Positions 13,801 through 25,493 of a DNA stretch of 64,000 nucleotides are shown piece after piece. The stretch is from contig OZ038422.1 in the NCBI GenBank assembly GCA_964036155.1, positions 70,455,201 to 70,519,200 on the forward strand. Reading direction: 5' to 3'. A program made the position numbers and the translations under genes. The notes beneath the pieces are model-generated. The model had not been told where the DNA came from. It worked only from the letters and a program-made list of their open reading frames with translations, and did no database searches. How positions within the stretch are numbered: position 1 is the first letter of the stretch; every line of letters begins with the position of its first letter. This DNA comes from Diploscapter coronatus (Eukaryota > Nematoda > Chromadorea > Rhabditida > Rhabditidae).

Positions 13801-15783
13801 GAAGTGCAATGACTAATCGATTTCATCATTGTTCTCGTCCCGCCGCCTCTCGCCTCTCCCGCTTTGTCACTCCAGACCGCAGCCATTCCCACACTCGAAA
13901 CGAGAAAATGGGAAAATGAAATGAAGGGAAAAGCAGAAACAACAATCGATCGATACGACATGCCAATTCCTACAGAGAATCGAGAGAACGGAACGAGTGA
14001 CGAACAAACAGCCAAACAGCTACTGAAGCAGACACAGACAGCAGCATGAAGAGAATGCAAGACAGAGGTGCAAGGCACATATCGAATTGCATGCAGGGGG
14101 AGGGACGGCAGGGGGAGAGATGAGCAGAGAAGGGTAATCTATGAAAAGAGCTGAAATTGACACGATACGGACAGTCAGACTAATGCAAAGAAGGCAAAGA
14201 AGAGAATCGATAAATGGCCGATCTGAAGGAGAAAGAATGAAGAAAAGAGGGAAAAGATCGAATAAAGAGACAGACAGAGAATTGGAGTGAATGAATCAGA
14301 CAAAAAGAGAAGAGAAGGGGAGAGAGAGAGCAAGGGAAGGGGATTGCGAAATCGAGAGAGAAAGGGAAACTAGACACGTCATCCGAGTGGAATAAGGAAA
14401 TCTAGCCAGATCTATGAAAAAAAGACCAGAGATCGGATATTTGCCGGCTTTAGAAAAACGTTACTTGAGGCATTATTCATGTTGATCTTCAAAAATAATA
14501 GCGTTTGATACCCATATGCACAGCAGGAAAGAATATGCCTTGAAAGATAGTGTTAGTTTGCGAAACTTGTAGTAAATACGTAAAGTAAGAGAATGTAAGA
14601 ATGCAGCACCTCCTTGACTCTGCTTCCTGCTTCTCGGACTCCACACAGGACGGTCGAACATCAACGAACCCATCTGAAATCACACAATCCACTACTGAAG
14701 TTATATAACTGTCAGGGCTGTTCGAAATCAATTCAAAATCTCAAATCATTGCTAAATTAAACTCTATAGAGCCCAGACTAATTGTAAGTTCATAAAAAAG
14801 TGAACTCAAGATTAATCCAGGAAGAAAGGGATCAAGTTCGAGATTTACTTGAAGGACCTGAAAGAAAGTACAATACAAGCCGAGTCAAGTTGAAATTTCA
14901 ATTATCTGAACTCCGAACAGCCCTGAAACCACACGATAGAGTTAAAAAGTGAGCGATAGAATAGCCTAAGCAAATCGATAAGCACAAAGAAAAAAGCTAA
15001 ACAAATTCAGTTGCGGTTCTCCCACATGGCACTTATCACGTTGCTCTGCAGATCGACTCTTTCACTACTTTCTATTCCATTGCAAAATGAAGAAAGCAAA
15101 GACGATCGAAATGAAAAGAGACTCATAAACAGATACAACACAGGCAGAAACGAATCTAGAACAAAGCAAATGGCAAGTGTTATCAACTGCAGATACAAAT
15201 GGAAAAGCGCCATCACAACTTTCAAAGTAAAAGAACGCTCCATTCAAATGCAACTTACTGCTTTTCGCTCTTGGCAAAGCCGACAACGACAATCGACCTG
15301 CAACTAACTGTATGATAAACGAGTTCCAGCCGACATGAAAACGCTCATTGCATTTCATTTTTCTGCCTGACTGATTTGCAATAATTTCATCAATTCAACT
15401 TTTCTGTTGCTGCACTAATTTGCCGAGTTGAGAAAAACCACAAGTTTCGACTACTCTCACGAGAACAAGTATACGCTTGACTTCATACCTACTGAACTTC
15501 TGCCCATATAGTTAGTGTTAGCCGACGAATTTGACCAAACCGAAGATTTGCGAGAAGGACTTCGCTTAGGAGGAATGGGTGGCTGATCTCTCCATCGGAC
15601 ATCCACATCCGACTGCACAGTATCCCTCTTCTCGTCATCAGGAGCAGTGGGCGTAGTCTCAGTCTCGACCGTATTCTTCCCATTTGCATTGCCCATCTTC
15701 TGCAGCTCCTCTTCAGCCGCTCCGCTTTCAGACTGTGTTGCAATGCCCTCGATAACCGTTGGATCCACAGCCATTTTGTGCAA
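7876..15783 (-). CDS. rme-1: EHD/RME-1 dynamin-like ATPase of endocytic recycling (long and short forms)
   Basis: EHD ATPases tubulate and scission recycling-endosome membranes. Core exons, all in phase: 13486-13395 (short-form ATG 13442), 12976-12874, 12573-12482, 12436-12300, 12134-12024, 11781-11648, 11593-11493, 11429-11241, 11058-10945, 10633-10492, 9727-9573, 8731-8620, 8443-8294, 7973-7876. The short form is 561 aa. Seen: MFSWLGG N-terminus, P-loop [10 protein letters not shown], switch [14 protein letters not shown] (G4), the helical region RERLQNQDF, then the C-terminal EH domain with [20 protein letters not shown] and an EF-hand loop. A long form adds exons 15783-15493 and 14673-14610, both in phase, giving about 694 aa with a Pro/Ser-rich head ([14 protein letters not shown]). 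Divergent from the vWA gene. Confidence 0.96.
13565..14400. repeat. Purine-rich low-complexity intron tract
   Basis: The plus strand is dominated by GA-rich sequence (runs such as gagagagagagc near 14320). It creates open but biased frames on both strands. It lies within the EHD upstream intron. No domain or splice-supported exon was found. Confidence 0.5.
14712..14926. mobile_element. Short TIR element in the EHD upstream intron
   Basis: The termini TCAGGGCTGTTCG (14712-14724) and CGAACAGCCCTGA (14914-14926) are exact inverted copies 215 bp apart, and the similarity decays inward. There is no ORF. It sits in the intron between the two long-form exons, about 40 bp upstream of the second of them. 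Confidence 0.6.
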
Positions 15784-17023
15784 TCGACAAGCAGATCTGC
15801 AGATTGATAGCGCTCAGAGAAATGGAACGGGGGAAATAAACAGACAGGCATAAAAAAAGCCGAAAAGTGAACGGAAATGAAAAGTGAGATGATTCGATGA
15901 AACGATAAAGCGTTGAAATCGAGAATGAATGGGAATTTTATCCAGATTTATTCAGAGCAGATTATGTGAAACATCGAGCATTGAATTCGGTTAGATTTTG
16001 CAGATAAGAGACATGAATCAAGGAAAAAGAAATGGAAGAGCAATAATTAAAGTGCGATAAATGTGTCAATCATATTCCTGATGCATTTTGAGCCTCAATA
16101 AAAAGGCACTATTGATACTTGACACCTTTATCAGAACAGGGTGACGCCAATACGAGCTCTTCAATGCATAAATTCTAACTTTATGGATTAGCGAGAAGAA
16201 AAAATTTAGGAGATTTTACTAAGAACTACATTTGCTTATGAAATGGAAGATATGAAGGTAGGTAATTAGAACCAAAGGAATGAACATGAATAGCAGATGC
16301 TCGTGCAAATTCATAGCTGGAGTTGCTCAAATCAGACCACTTCCAATTTTTCACTCATTCCAAGTTTACACGTTGTAACACAACACCGCCTTGCGTATGG
16401 TTAGTAGGCCTCATTTTCCAAATGTTAGTCGTTGTTTTAGTCATCAATCACGTGAAATACGTAGAAACTAAAGGATACAGTCTCGTTATTCAAAAATCTA
16501 GGATCTGAGAGTTCAACAACTCGCGAAAAATAATCACATTCTCTGTTGATCTTCACGAATAACAAAACTAAATCTAGCGTCAATTTCAACACCGTCAACG
16601 ACTATCTGTTTCAGTCTTTAAAACCACGAGAAATAGATTGCTCTTGAATCATGAATTAGATGTGAAGAAGGTCGGGTTTTAAAAATTTTAGATGCATAGA
16701 TGAGTGGTTCTATCAGATTTTTTTTCCGAAAGCAGGAAACAACAAGGTTCAAAATGGACTATAATTTGACAACTCTGAATAGTATAACATTCAGAAAATT
16801 TATGATCCGAAGCAACTATCGAAACGATCTCCAAGTATTTCCGTAATCGGAATGGCAGCTCAAAAATTCCGAATCGGATTCGAAAAAAAAACTAAACGAA
16901 AATATCGAACTCATTATTTCGTACCTTCTCTAAAGAAGACAAAAAATTCTTCAAGGATCAACATTCCGAACATTACCTAGTCAAATTTTCGGATACCGAA
17001 AACATTAAGAAAAAACAACCTAC

Positions 17024-17111
17024 CGATGGATGTAATCGACAATTTATCCGAAGCAAATTGGATTCCACCATTCGCCTTCTTCTGCTTTTGCAAATACCAA
17101 ACAGGAGCCAT
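17024..17111 (-). CDS. rme-1: Candidate alternative first exon of the EHD/RME-1 gene
   Basis: An ATG at 17111 in a good context (cgaaATGgct) opens 29 codons starting MAPVWYLQKQKK. The exon ends in phase 1 at a gtaggt donor (17024/17023). That phase matches the acceptor of the exon at 13486, where one leftover G completes a Glu codon. It would therefore give a third N-terminus joined to [19 protein letters not shown]. Evidence is phase and splice sites only; no homology was checked. Confidence 0.4.
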
Positions 17112-17907
17112 TTCGAGTTGAATTCTGACAAATCTCAAAAATCGAATGTGTAGAATGACAAAACTGAATGGAAAAAAACACGACAACTCAGCAGCGCATT
17201 TGCATAGTCCTTCCCTTTTTCCCACTCTCAAACCCTTCCTTTTGATCCTCTTATATTCGACTCATCGAAGAATGACGACAAAAATGCCTTTGCTCTGGGC
17301 GTCCTTTTGGAAAAAACGCTAAACACCATTTCATACGCCTTTCCTCACAATCAAACTGAGTTTCTGCGTGGAAAGGCAGACATCCAGACCAGGACAACTC
17401 ATCTTTGCATCTCTCCAGTTGCATCATTGAAAATTCGTATCAACCTCATGAAACGCCAGCATAAAAATACAGGAGAAAACGAATGAAAACAGAAAAATCA
17501 CGAGAAAAGAAAAACAGCGGAAAAATGATTAAAAATTATCGTTGAAATTTGCTGTGATTTAGACGGCAATTCGAGGGTAGCCCCATTACTTATTCGTATA
17601 GTCCACCGAGGATTGATATAACATCCCACAAATGTGTGAGTCGAGAAAACGGCGTGAAAAATCGGAGAACACAATTGAAAATTCGACGTTGCGACATGAT
17701 GAAGTTAAAGCAAGTAGTCGATGAAGAATCAACTGCTTTCACGCTCCGCGGCCAATAAAAACAAAGATTTTGCATTGGGGATGATTTTGTCTTATTTTCC
17801 CTCTCTACTTTTCTCACATAGTTTCGTTTTCCTTCGGTCCATTAATTTTTTTTCTCGAGTTTTATCGCATTTCTGCGATTTTTCCTGAATAATTCGTCGA
17901 TTTGCAG

Positions 17908-18071
17908 CGGGTTCTTCGGAACAGAACAATGTGGGCGGGTCGAAGAGGCCACAGGTAGCTGTCATAACGCCCTCGGCGGAGAAAAGCAAGCATAGAGGGG
18001 CAAAGGAGTTGAACGGCAGCCAGAAGAACAGCTCACAGACCTTAGGATCTGCGTCCGATCATTTGTTCAAT
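17908..18071 (+). other. Orphan coding-like exon, Ser/Asn/Lys-rich
   Basis: A tttgcag acceptor at 17907 and a gtgagt donor at 18072 bound 164 nt with one open frame. It reads through GSSEQNNVGGSKRPQ, AVITPSAEKSK and SQKNSSQTLGSASDH. Codon quality looks better than the surrounding AT-rich DNA. I could not link it in phase to a neighbour: it lies between the divergent EHD and vWA genes, and the vWA gene has its own signal-peptide start. It may be an exon of an unrecognised gene, or chance. Confidence 0.25.
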
Positions 18072-18240
18072 GTGAGTTCAGGAGAAAAGAAGGAACAGTT
18101 CGTCAAAATTCCCAACTGTTGAACTTTTCGACCTTTTGGATAGACACCGGCTATTGGGCTAGGGAGCAGGAGAGCCCTCTGAGTGTCCTTTACGGAAAAC
18201 AAAAATCCTCTTAGATTTCAACGTGTATCATTCGTCATCT

Positions 18241-18505
18241 TGGGGGGCCTCTCCGTAAAAATTGCACCGTAGGTGGTTTTCTGTAAACTTCACCCACTAT
18301 ATTATAGCAAAGTAGGAGTAGGGCTGGGTAGACCCTATGTAGTTTTCAAGTGATCAGGTCATCGAGTAGGGTGTTTGGACAGCTTAACCTACCGGTCTAC
18401 CCTATCCTAACCTAATCTCATGGTTAGGTAAAATTTGCAAATGGGTGAAAGGTGAGGTTTACAAAAAAAAAACCACCGTAGGCCTTTTTACTAGAGGGTC
18501 TTTAC
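18241..18505. mobile_element. Imperfect inverted-repeat element in the EHD/vWA intergenic region
   Basis: The left arm reads ggcctctccgtaaaaattgc and then the block ggtggttttctgtaaacttc. The right arm repeats this inverted (gtttac..aaaccacc..ggcctttttactagag). Arms are about 50 bp with mismatches. The core carries near-repeats of a tctaccctatcctaaccta type. Otherwise 18072-19023 shows nothing beyond vWA upstream DNA. Confidence 0.45.
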
Positions 18506-19023
18506 AGAACAACCTTTGGAAAATCATGGAGATCGTCATGCTTCAGAATTTTGAACATTTCACACTATTCCATTATTTTCTTGCAACTTGATGTTTTTAT
18601 TGTTGTTTGAAGATGGAAATGCATCAAAACGCTCAAAGAAAAGAACTCATTCTTGTAACAAATAAGACAATTTGCGAAATCTTGCGCATCGTTCTTTTGT
18701 GACTATAGCTGCTCTGCTCTCCACCCTCACTTCTCCTGTCTGCAATCCTCAGTCTGCCCATTTCATCCCGCTTCCTTTTTTGCTGCTTCGTTTCTTTCCC
18801 CTTCCCCTGTCCTTGTCCTTGTCTGTCCTGGCAACGGATTCACACAACGAGCCACTGTTTTTTGCTTGCAATTTTACGAAATCGACAGCCAGAGCAGAAA
18901 ATTAGTAAAGTGGAAGGTGGAAGACAAGAGACATAGATCGAAGCGAATTGACAAGGGCAAGGCACTGCCTGAGAAGGGGCTTCACGACTGACAAAGCGAT
19001 ATGGATGATCATTCTGCTGCAAG

Positions 19024-22000
19024 ATGGTAAGTCAGATTGTTTATCTGCAAAAATTCATCAATATTTCTAGCATCTTCCCGAATTTTGCTTTTTAATTGAA
19101 CCTAACTTTTTATTCACCTCGTTCTGTATCATATCGACAAAATATTTTTTCCTCTTCGTGTTTCGATGCTTTTCTCACTCTCAAATAGAAAGTGCGTGGA
19201 AAATTAAGACAAAGATTTTGCTGCATTAAGTGACTTGACGGCAAAACTGTGATTTCAGAAATGGCCTCTATCCGTCTACCTTCTGCTGTTTTCAATTCCC
19301 TGCATCTGTGCCTGCAAATGGCCCTCTGTTGACGTCCTCTTCATTCTCGATTCCACTTTCAACGTCAACCAATTGGATCATCAGAAGCAAATCGAATTCG
19401 TTGACAAAGTATCACTTCTTTCATATTTGTTATTGATTATTTTTGGTACGCTTATAGCAAGATCATAACTTCTCAGAAATATGTAAGAAAAAATCCATTT
19501 ATTTTATTTCTTTTTAAGTCACGGTTGGATTTCAGGTCCTGCAAAGTATCGATATTTCGTCAGAGGATTCTCACGTCTCTTTGGCCCAATTTACGCCTGA
19601 GGCGCGGTACGAATTTGGACTGGCAGACACAGCGAATCGACCGGAAGCAGAAATGCGTCTGCAGGTTTGAGAATTTGAGACTTATTTTCAGCTTTTATTC
19701 TTCTCGAAATTTTCTATGCATTTTCATTTTTTATTATTGCCTTGATCGAATGTACTCGTATCTCCTCCGTTAAACGCGCAATGAGAACAATGCGCGTATG
19801 CAGAAAAACTCGTAGAGTGAAAAATCAAAGTGAAAAAAATGATTCCTTGGAAATGGAATAAACTACGCTATCTGCCATTTTATCTCTTTTTCGATAGATG
19901 AGAGAAGGCTTAAAGAATTCGTCCAATCACGACAATATCATGCCATTTCAGTCAGCTTCATACGCACCTTGTGATGCATCCACATCTCGCACAGGCTGTC
20001 AGACAACGAGTGTCAATACCCTGGCCAGATATTCATTGGATCGGGGCAATCGAAAGTACATCCCCGATGTGATCGTTGTCATCTCCAGCAGTAAATACAC
20101 TTTGCCTGAATTGGTCAGTCAGCTATTTGGTTTATTTTGATTGGTAGAAGATTATCAACTATTGAGCGTTTTGTTTTTTCTTCTCTAAAATCTATCCCCT
20201 GCGAAACTGAGTTTAAAAATGTTCAAAACCAAAAGCCCAATTTAGATATTTTCAAAGCAAATTTGAGAAATTTAAGCTTAAATTCCGCATGATCCGCTTT
20301 GAATCAAGAATAAATTCTACTGATCTTCGTCCTTGTGATTTATCTGGCAGTCAAAATGAAATAGTTCTTTTCAGCTCGACAAGGAGACTTTAATGTCCCC
20401 TGTTTCTCCAATCCACTTCTTCCATATTTCGATTGCTGGTCCTACAATTACTCATTTCGAGCCTTCTGCCAGGTTGTTAAAGGAAATTCCCAAATACAAA
20501 CATGCACAAATGGAGTCACACATTCCTAAACAGACCTAGGAAGATTTTTAGCCAGCTCGGAAAAAATTAGGGGAGGGAATACGCAAGATAATTCCTATAG
20601 AAGTGATACATAATAGGGTACGTAACAAGACGTTACCAACACATGTTGGCTTAAGGGGATTCTCATTGAAGATCTGGCTTAAGCCCTGCCTAGGACTGTT
20701 TCTACATAATTTCCAATGTTGATGTTAAAATTTCTCTCTATATATTATCGATTGATCATCGTCTACCGGTGCATTTGCCACCTGATAGAAAGAATAGGCA
20801 GTGTAAGAAAGACATAAATTCTCTATTGCCCTTCAGCTTATAAATAGATTTCCGAGGAAAGGAGAATAGGTACCCACGAGATTACCATTATGATCTGCGT
20901 CTCTGCTCCTCTTACCTTTTCTTTAGTCCTTCGCGAATACGCGGTGTACTCTTCTCTGTAATCTATTATTTCAGGAAAAAGAGGATAAAATAACCGTCGA
21001 CAAATACAGAAGCTGTGTAAAATTTTGATATCGTACCAAAAATATATCCGTAAAAACCACTTAATGACACTTTTTTTTTTTGAATAAGCACATCAATATG
21101 AATAGATTGCATAATTTATTATCCTTTGGTTCCAGAACGATTCCCTTCGGTGCGAACGACTTTACTTTGCTCAACGAGCTCTCCGATCCACTTTGCAAAT
21201 CGGTCAATTTATTCCTTACAGGTAAAATGTTTGCATTGTGAAACTTGCTTATTTCTTAATTTTACGAAATTCTCCATATGACTGCTAGCCATTTTGTGGA
21301 CGGAATGTTTTTTTCTTGAAAAGGATTTCTTACTCATAGAAGTGTGTGGAGATGGTTGCTTGGAAATTCGGAAGAGAAAAGGAGGAAAAGGGGAAAAAAG
21401 TGAGGAGAAGAGCCGAGGCATTTCAAAACTGACCAGTGCGACAGAAGCAGTGAGGAGATGAGTCTGTCTGCTGGAATCAAAGACCCAGTGGCAGATTTGT
21501 CGTGGTGGAACTACCTGCACTGGAATGTGACCAAGTGCATGCGCTACAATGACGCGAAGACTGCCTGGTGGACAATGCCCTGTTTGTCATCATATTTTCT
21601 GAGTTTTCAAAGATTTGTTCGAGAAAATTTAGCTAATGAACAACCATACATACACAGTTTTTATTTTTTCATTCGTCTTCAGCAACAATTTTCAGGCGAG
21701 ATCAATTCGGCCCAATTCGGAACAGTCTGCTGGACAGTGATCGGCATCCTGATTGCGGTTTTCCTCGTCTCCACGGCTCTTCTCGTTTATGCTCTATATT
21801 CTTATCGAGAAGAAGGTAGGATAGTAATTTCCATAGGGAAAGTATGCAGTCATTTCTTTTCAGCCCTGAAACTTCGCCAAGTCCAAACTCAGATGGAGAA
21901 AAATCTACGAACGCAAAATGAATACTTCACTGCAAAATTGCATTCACAGGTTGGATATTGAATTTATAGAGAAATTTTTTAAATCCGACCAAATTCTGTC

Positions 22001-24921
22001 AACGATTTTTTTGCTTTCAAGCCATGTTTGATCGCGATAGTACAAGGTGTCCAAAAGTTTAACTATTTCTTGCATCTGAACATGTGGTTATAGAAAAATG
22101 TCATATTCATGGCCCAATGAAATGATTTGAAATTTTGCTGTTGATTTTTTAGTTTAGGGTGTGGCTAAGTCAAAGTTCGGAAATCATTACTTTTATACGT
22201 ATTTTTTCTGATATATATTTGATGTTTCAGACTTTTAACACATGATATATTTCAACATACAGTTTTATGAACTTTTTACAGTTATTTTTTACAAAGAATT
22301 TGCAGATGGAAGAGCAGATCAAGACGAGTCAGAAACATGCAGAGGAAATGAAGATGCAACAGGCAACGATGCAGGCGCAGCACGATGAATTGGCAAAGAG
22401 ATTGGAGGAGACAAAGGCTGCTGCATCGAATCAGCCTGCTCCCTCAGCTCATCCACAACCCATCATCATTCCATTCTATCCACCGAATACACGACATGGT
22501 ATACCTTTTTCAATATCGATTTCTCTCGAATTTAAAAAATCGTATTTTCCATGAAAATGCTCAAAATTTGAATAGTTTTCAAGTCAACGGGAAAAGTACG
22601 ATTTGTTCATAGCTTTTCCGCTGATCAGTGAGTTCATGTCTACGTTATTTAGAAGAAAAACGTGCAAAGGATAATCCTTTGTTCGGCGTAGAAACAAGAC
22701 GACAAACTATTTACGAATTTCTATTTTTGCCTTTATTAGTTTTTGTGTATCTATTTTTGCCATTCTCCAAATGAATATTGCATTCATCTTTCAGACGTCT
22801 CGCAGCAACGCAACACGGGACTCAGGAATGAAAATCGAGTGGGAAATGGGACGGATGAAGTGAGTGAAGAGTATGGAACAGGGAAGAAATGAAGGAATTG
22901 CAGATGATCATGACAAATCCTGATGGAACAACCACCAGATATGTGAGAGATGCTAATGGAATTATGAGAGCTTTCAAGACTGAAAAGACTAGTAAGTCAT
23001 GAATTAGCATTGCTAATTTGTTCTTCTCACCGAAACAATCTTTCCAAATTATGCCATAGGATAGTGATCATACAGAATAGGGATTTACGAAATTTCGCGC
23101 GGCTCGGATACAGAAGCATAATCTAAAATTCTAAAAGGAAGAAATTCCATTTATGATTCCTAAAAATGAGCGTTCACAATCTTTGAAAATATCGTTGTTT
23201 TATTTGTCCACCTAAACATTCGGAATTAGAATATACGCAAACTATTCGAACAACAATGCGCATTTTTTGATTCATAGTAAGGATAAATACTAAAATTTCA
23301 GATCCAGCTGCAAACGAAACTCTTCCGACGGCTCGAGAGAGGGGTGATGGACATCACATTTCCAGGCTCAATTTGGAGGAGTCCAACGCTAGCAGATGTG
23401 AGTGACCGTATTTGCATAATTTATTATGTTGGCATTGCAAAACGATTAAGTATGGCGTTCGGAAGACCCGAATAGTGTGTCGGAAGGAACGGAATCGGTT
23501 ATTTCCCTGCACGGCGGCCTGCTACCCCAGGATCATCCCGCTCGTTCCCTACCCCCAATCGACATTATGTTTCTCGTCGACTCCTCGAGCAGCATTGGAA
23601 TCGCCAACTTCGAAGCGGTTAGTTTTTTCAACAGACCTAGGGAGGACGACCATCAGAAAGCCCTTCTTACAATCGATCCCTAGTATTTTTTTCTTTTGCA
23701 AATTTCCCATTCCAATCTGCAATATAAACCTAAATTTTCACCACCGCAGCTTAGTATTATAGTTATGTTATGGGTTCGCTCGTGCGACCCACTCCCTATA
23801 GTTTTTTTTCCTGACGAAACTCCTCTCTAGATCTGTTTTCATTTACTTTTTCTCGTTTTAACATTTTTTTTTCGAAATTTTCAGCCAATCTTAGAATTTT
23901 CAGCATCAATGATTAAATTTGACTGCAATTTGGATTTTGTTCGACCTTGCAGCATAGCGAAATAGTTTTTAGAATGAGGGTGCCTTCCTATTAACTCTAT
24001 AGCTATATCTTATTTCACATTGTCGCGAAATCACGCAAAATCCAAATCATTGAAACGACACGAAATTAGACACTGCTAATTTTTGAGACATAACTCTTAA
24101 AAACTTCAGTTGAAAGTGAATATCTGCAATGTGTTGGACGACATCGACATCGCCCCAGGCAGGAGTAGAGTGTCTCTCATTCAATATGCTCAGGAACCCA
24201 GTGTCGTCTTTGGATTCGATAAGTATTACTCCACGCAGAGCGTCAAAAGTAAACATTTTACCGTATTTCTAATCTTCTATGTTTTCCTTGACAGAGGGAG
24301 TAATGCGAATGTCGTACACGGGAGGGGCAACCATGCTTGCAAAAGCGCTTGCATTTGCTGCAGGAATTCTTTACAAGGAACAGAATCTGAAGGATCGAAA
24401 GCGGAGGCACAGATTGTTAAGAACGCCCAGACATGACAGACTGCAGGTTGATTTATGATTTTCAGTATCAATTTTTATTTTTCCCACACCCAATGCAATT
24501 TTCTGGCGAGGGTGTTTGGAATTCTAAATCAGAGTTGTGAAGAAAATCAATTCTGATCCTGAATTTTCTAAGTTGGAACTCAGAAAAAAATCATTTTGTC
24601 TGCGACTTTTCAACATTCTAGCGGAAAAGGACGTTAACTTTGTGCATTTCATAAGAATTTGCAGATTCTCTGTCTAGCTTCTGATGGATATTCAGAGGAT
24701 AAAATTGAGAATGCTACGAATAACCTTCATGACAGACTTCAGATCAAAGTAGGACCCTTATTTTGCAAAGAAAGTTATGAACATTTTAGATATTTGCAAT
24801 GGTGACTCGTAGTTTTAACAAGGAGAAACTGATTCCAGTCACCAGATTTGAGGGGTCGATTTTCGTGATGGATCAGAAGGAGAGCATCGCGATTTGGCTG
24901 TGGAGGCAACAAGTTGGATGA
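19024..24921 (+). CDS. Signal peptide / vWA / transmembrane / coiled coil / vWA protein, 18 exons
   Basis: Exons, with phase continuous throughout (696 aa): 19024-19026, 19259-19408, 19536-19664, 19898-20113, 20375-20472, 21136-21221, ~21489 or 21495-21581, 21696-21815, 21864-21949, 22306-22498, 22795-22859, 22904-22991, 23302-23397, ~23451-23617, 24110-24248, 24295-24446, 24665-24748, 24790-24921. The first exon is just ATG, joined to KWPLSVYLLLFSIPCICAC, a clear signal peptide. vWA-1 follows at once (VDVLFILDSTFNV), with a degenerate MIDAS. Then come a Cys/Trp-rich stretch, one membrane span (GILIAVFLVSTALLVYAL), a Gln/Glu coiled coil (MEEQIKTSQKHAEEMKMQQ), a Pro-rich linker and vWA-2 with intact MIDAS residues (LVDSSSSIG, SYTGGATML, ASDG). 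Ligands are unknown. By simple topology vWA-2 would be cytosolic. Confidence 0.85.
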
Positions 24922-25073
24922 CTTTTGAAATTTGACGAAAAAATATTCGTTTAGAAAAATTTCGAAGAAAACTATGGGAGCTTTCTGGAAAGAGAAAGGA
25001 GTATGCCGAGTATTCCTCTGAGCACTAAAAGAAGCAAACGGACAAATGAATAGGATGCGAATTTCTACAAAAT

Positions 25074-25137
25074 ACCGTGTTCGCCGCTAGAAAGAGCGCG
25101 CTCTTTCCAGCACCAAATTCTAGCGGCGAGCACGATA
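25074..25137. repeat. Nested palindrome downstream of the vWA gene
   Basis: CGTGTTCGCCGCTAG near 25077 pairs with CTAGCGGCGAGCACG near 25119. Just inside the left arm is GAAAGAGCGCGCTCTTTC, a perfect 18-bp palindrome. It can fold as a cruciform or hairpin and lies about 150 bp after the vWA stop. Its GC-richness contrasts with the surroundings. It may be a short inverted-repeat element. The rest of 24922-25493 shows no gene. Confidence 0.6.
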
Positions 25138-25493
25138 ACTATTTTACAAATTTTATTGGGAGTAAGATGACACAACAATTCAAATATTCCTACTCCCTGC
25201 CATACGAGTCATTGAATCTCGTCTTTCTACAAACAATCGGCTTTCATTTATTCTCCTTCAATTACCTACTTCATACATATTATCTTATATATCTATTTTA
25301 TTAAATAACTTTGAATAAACTAATAGAATTTGGTCTACAGTTTCCTGTTGAATTATGTTGTGTCGTTGCAGTCAACGCTTCAGTATCTTGACCATTTTGT
25401 TTTATGTTTACGCGTATTTTTGTTTTGAAACATTGAAAATTATTTTTCATTATCTTCTTTTTATCATTTGATTATTTCAGTGATTCAGTTCAA

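Noticed and set aside
13565..14078. Several 60-100 codon ORFs on both strands in the EHD upstream intron
   Set aside because: They arise from GA-rich low-complexity sequence and have no phase-compatible link to the EHD exons.
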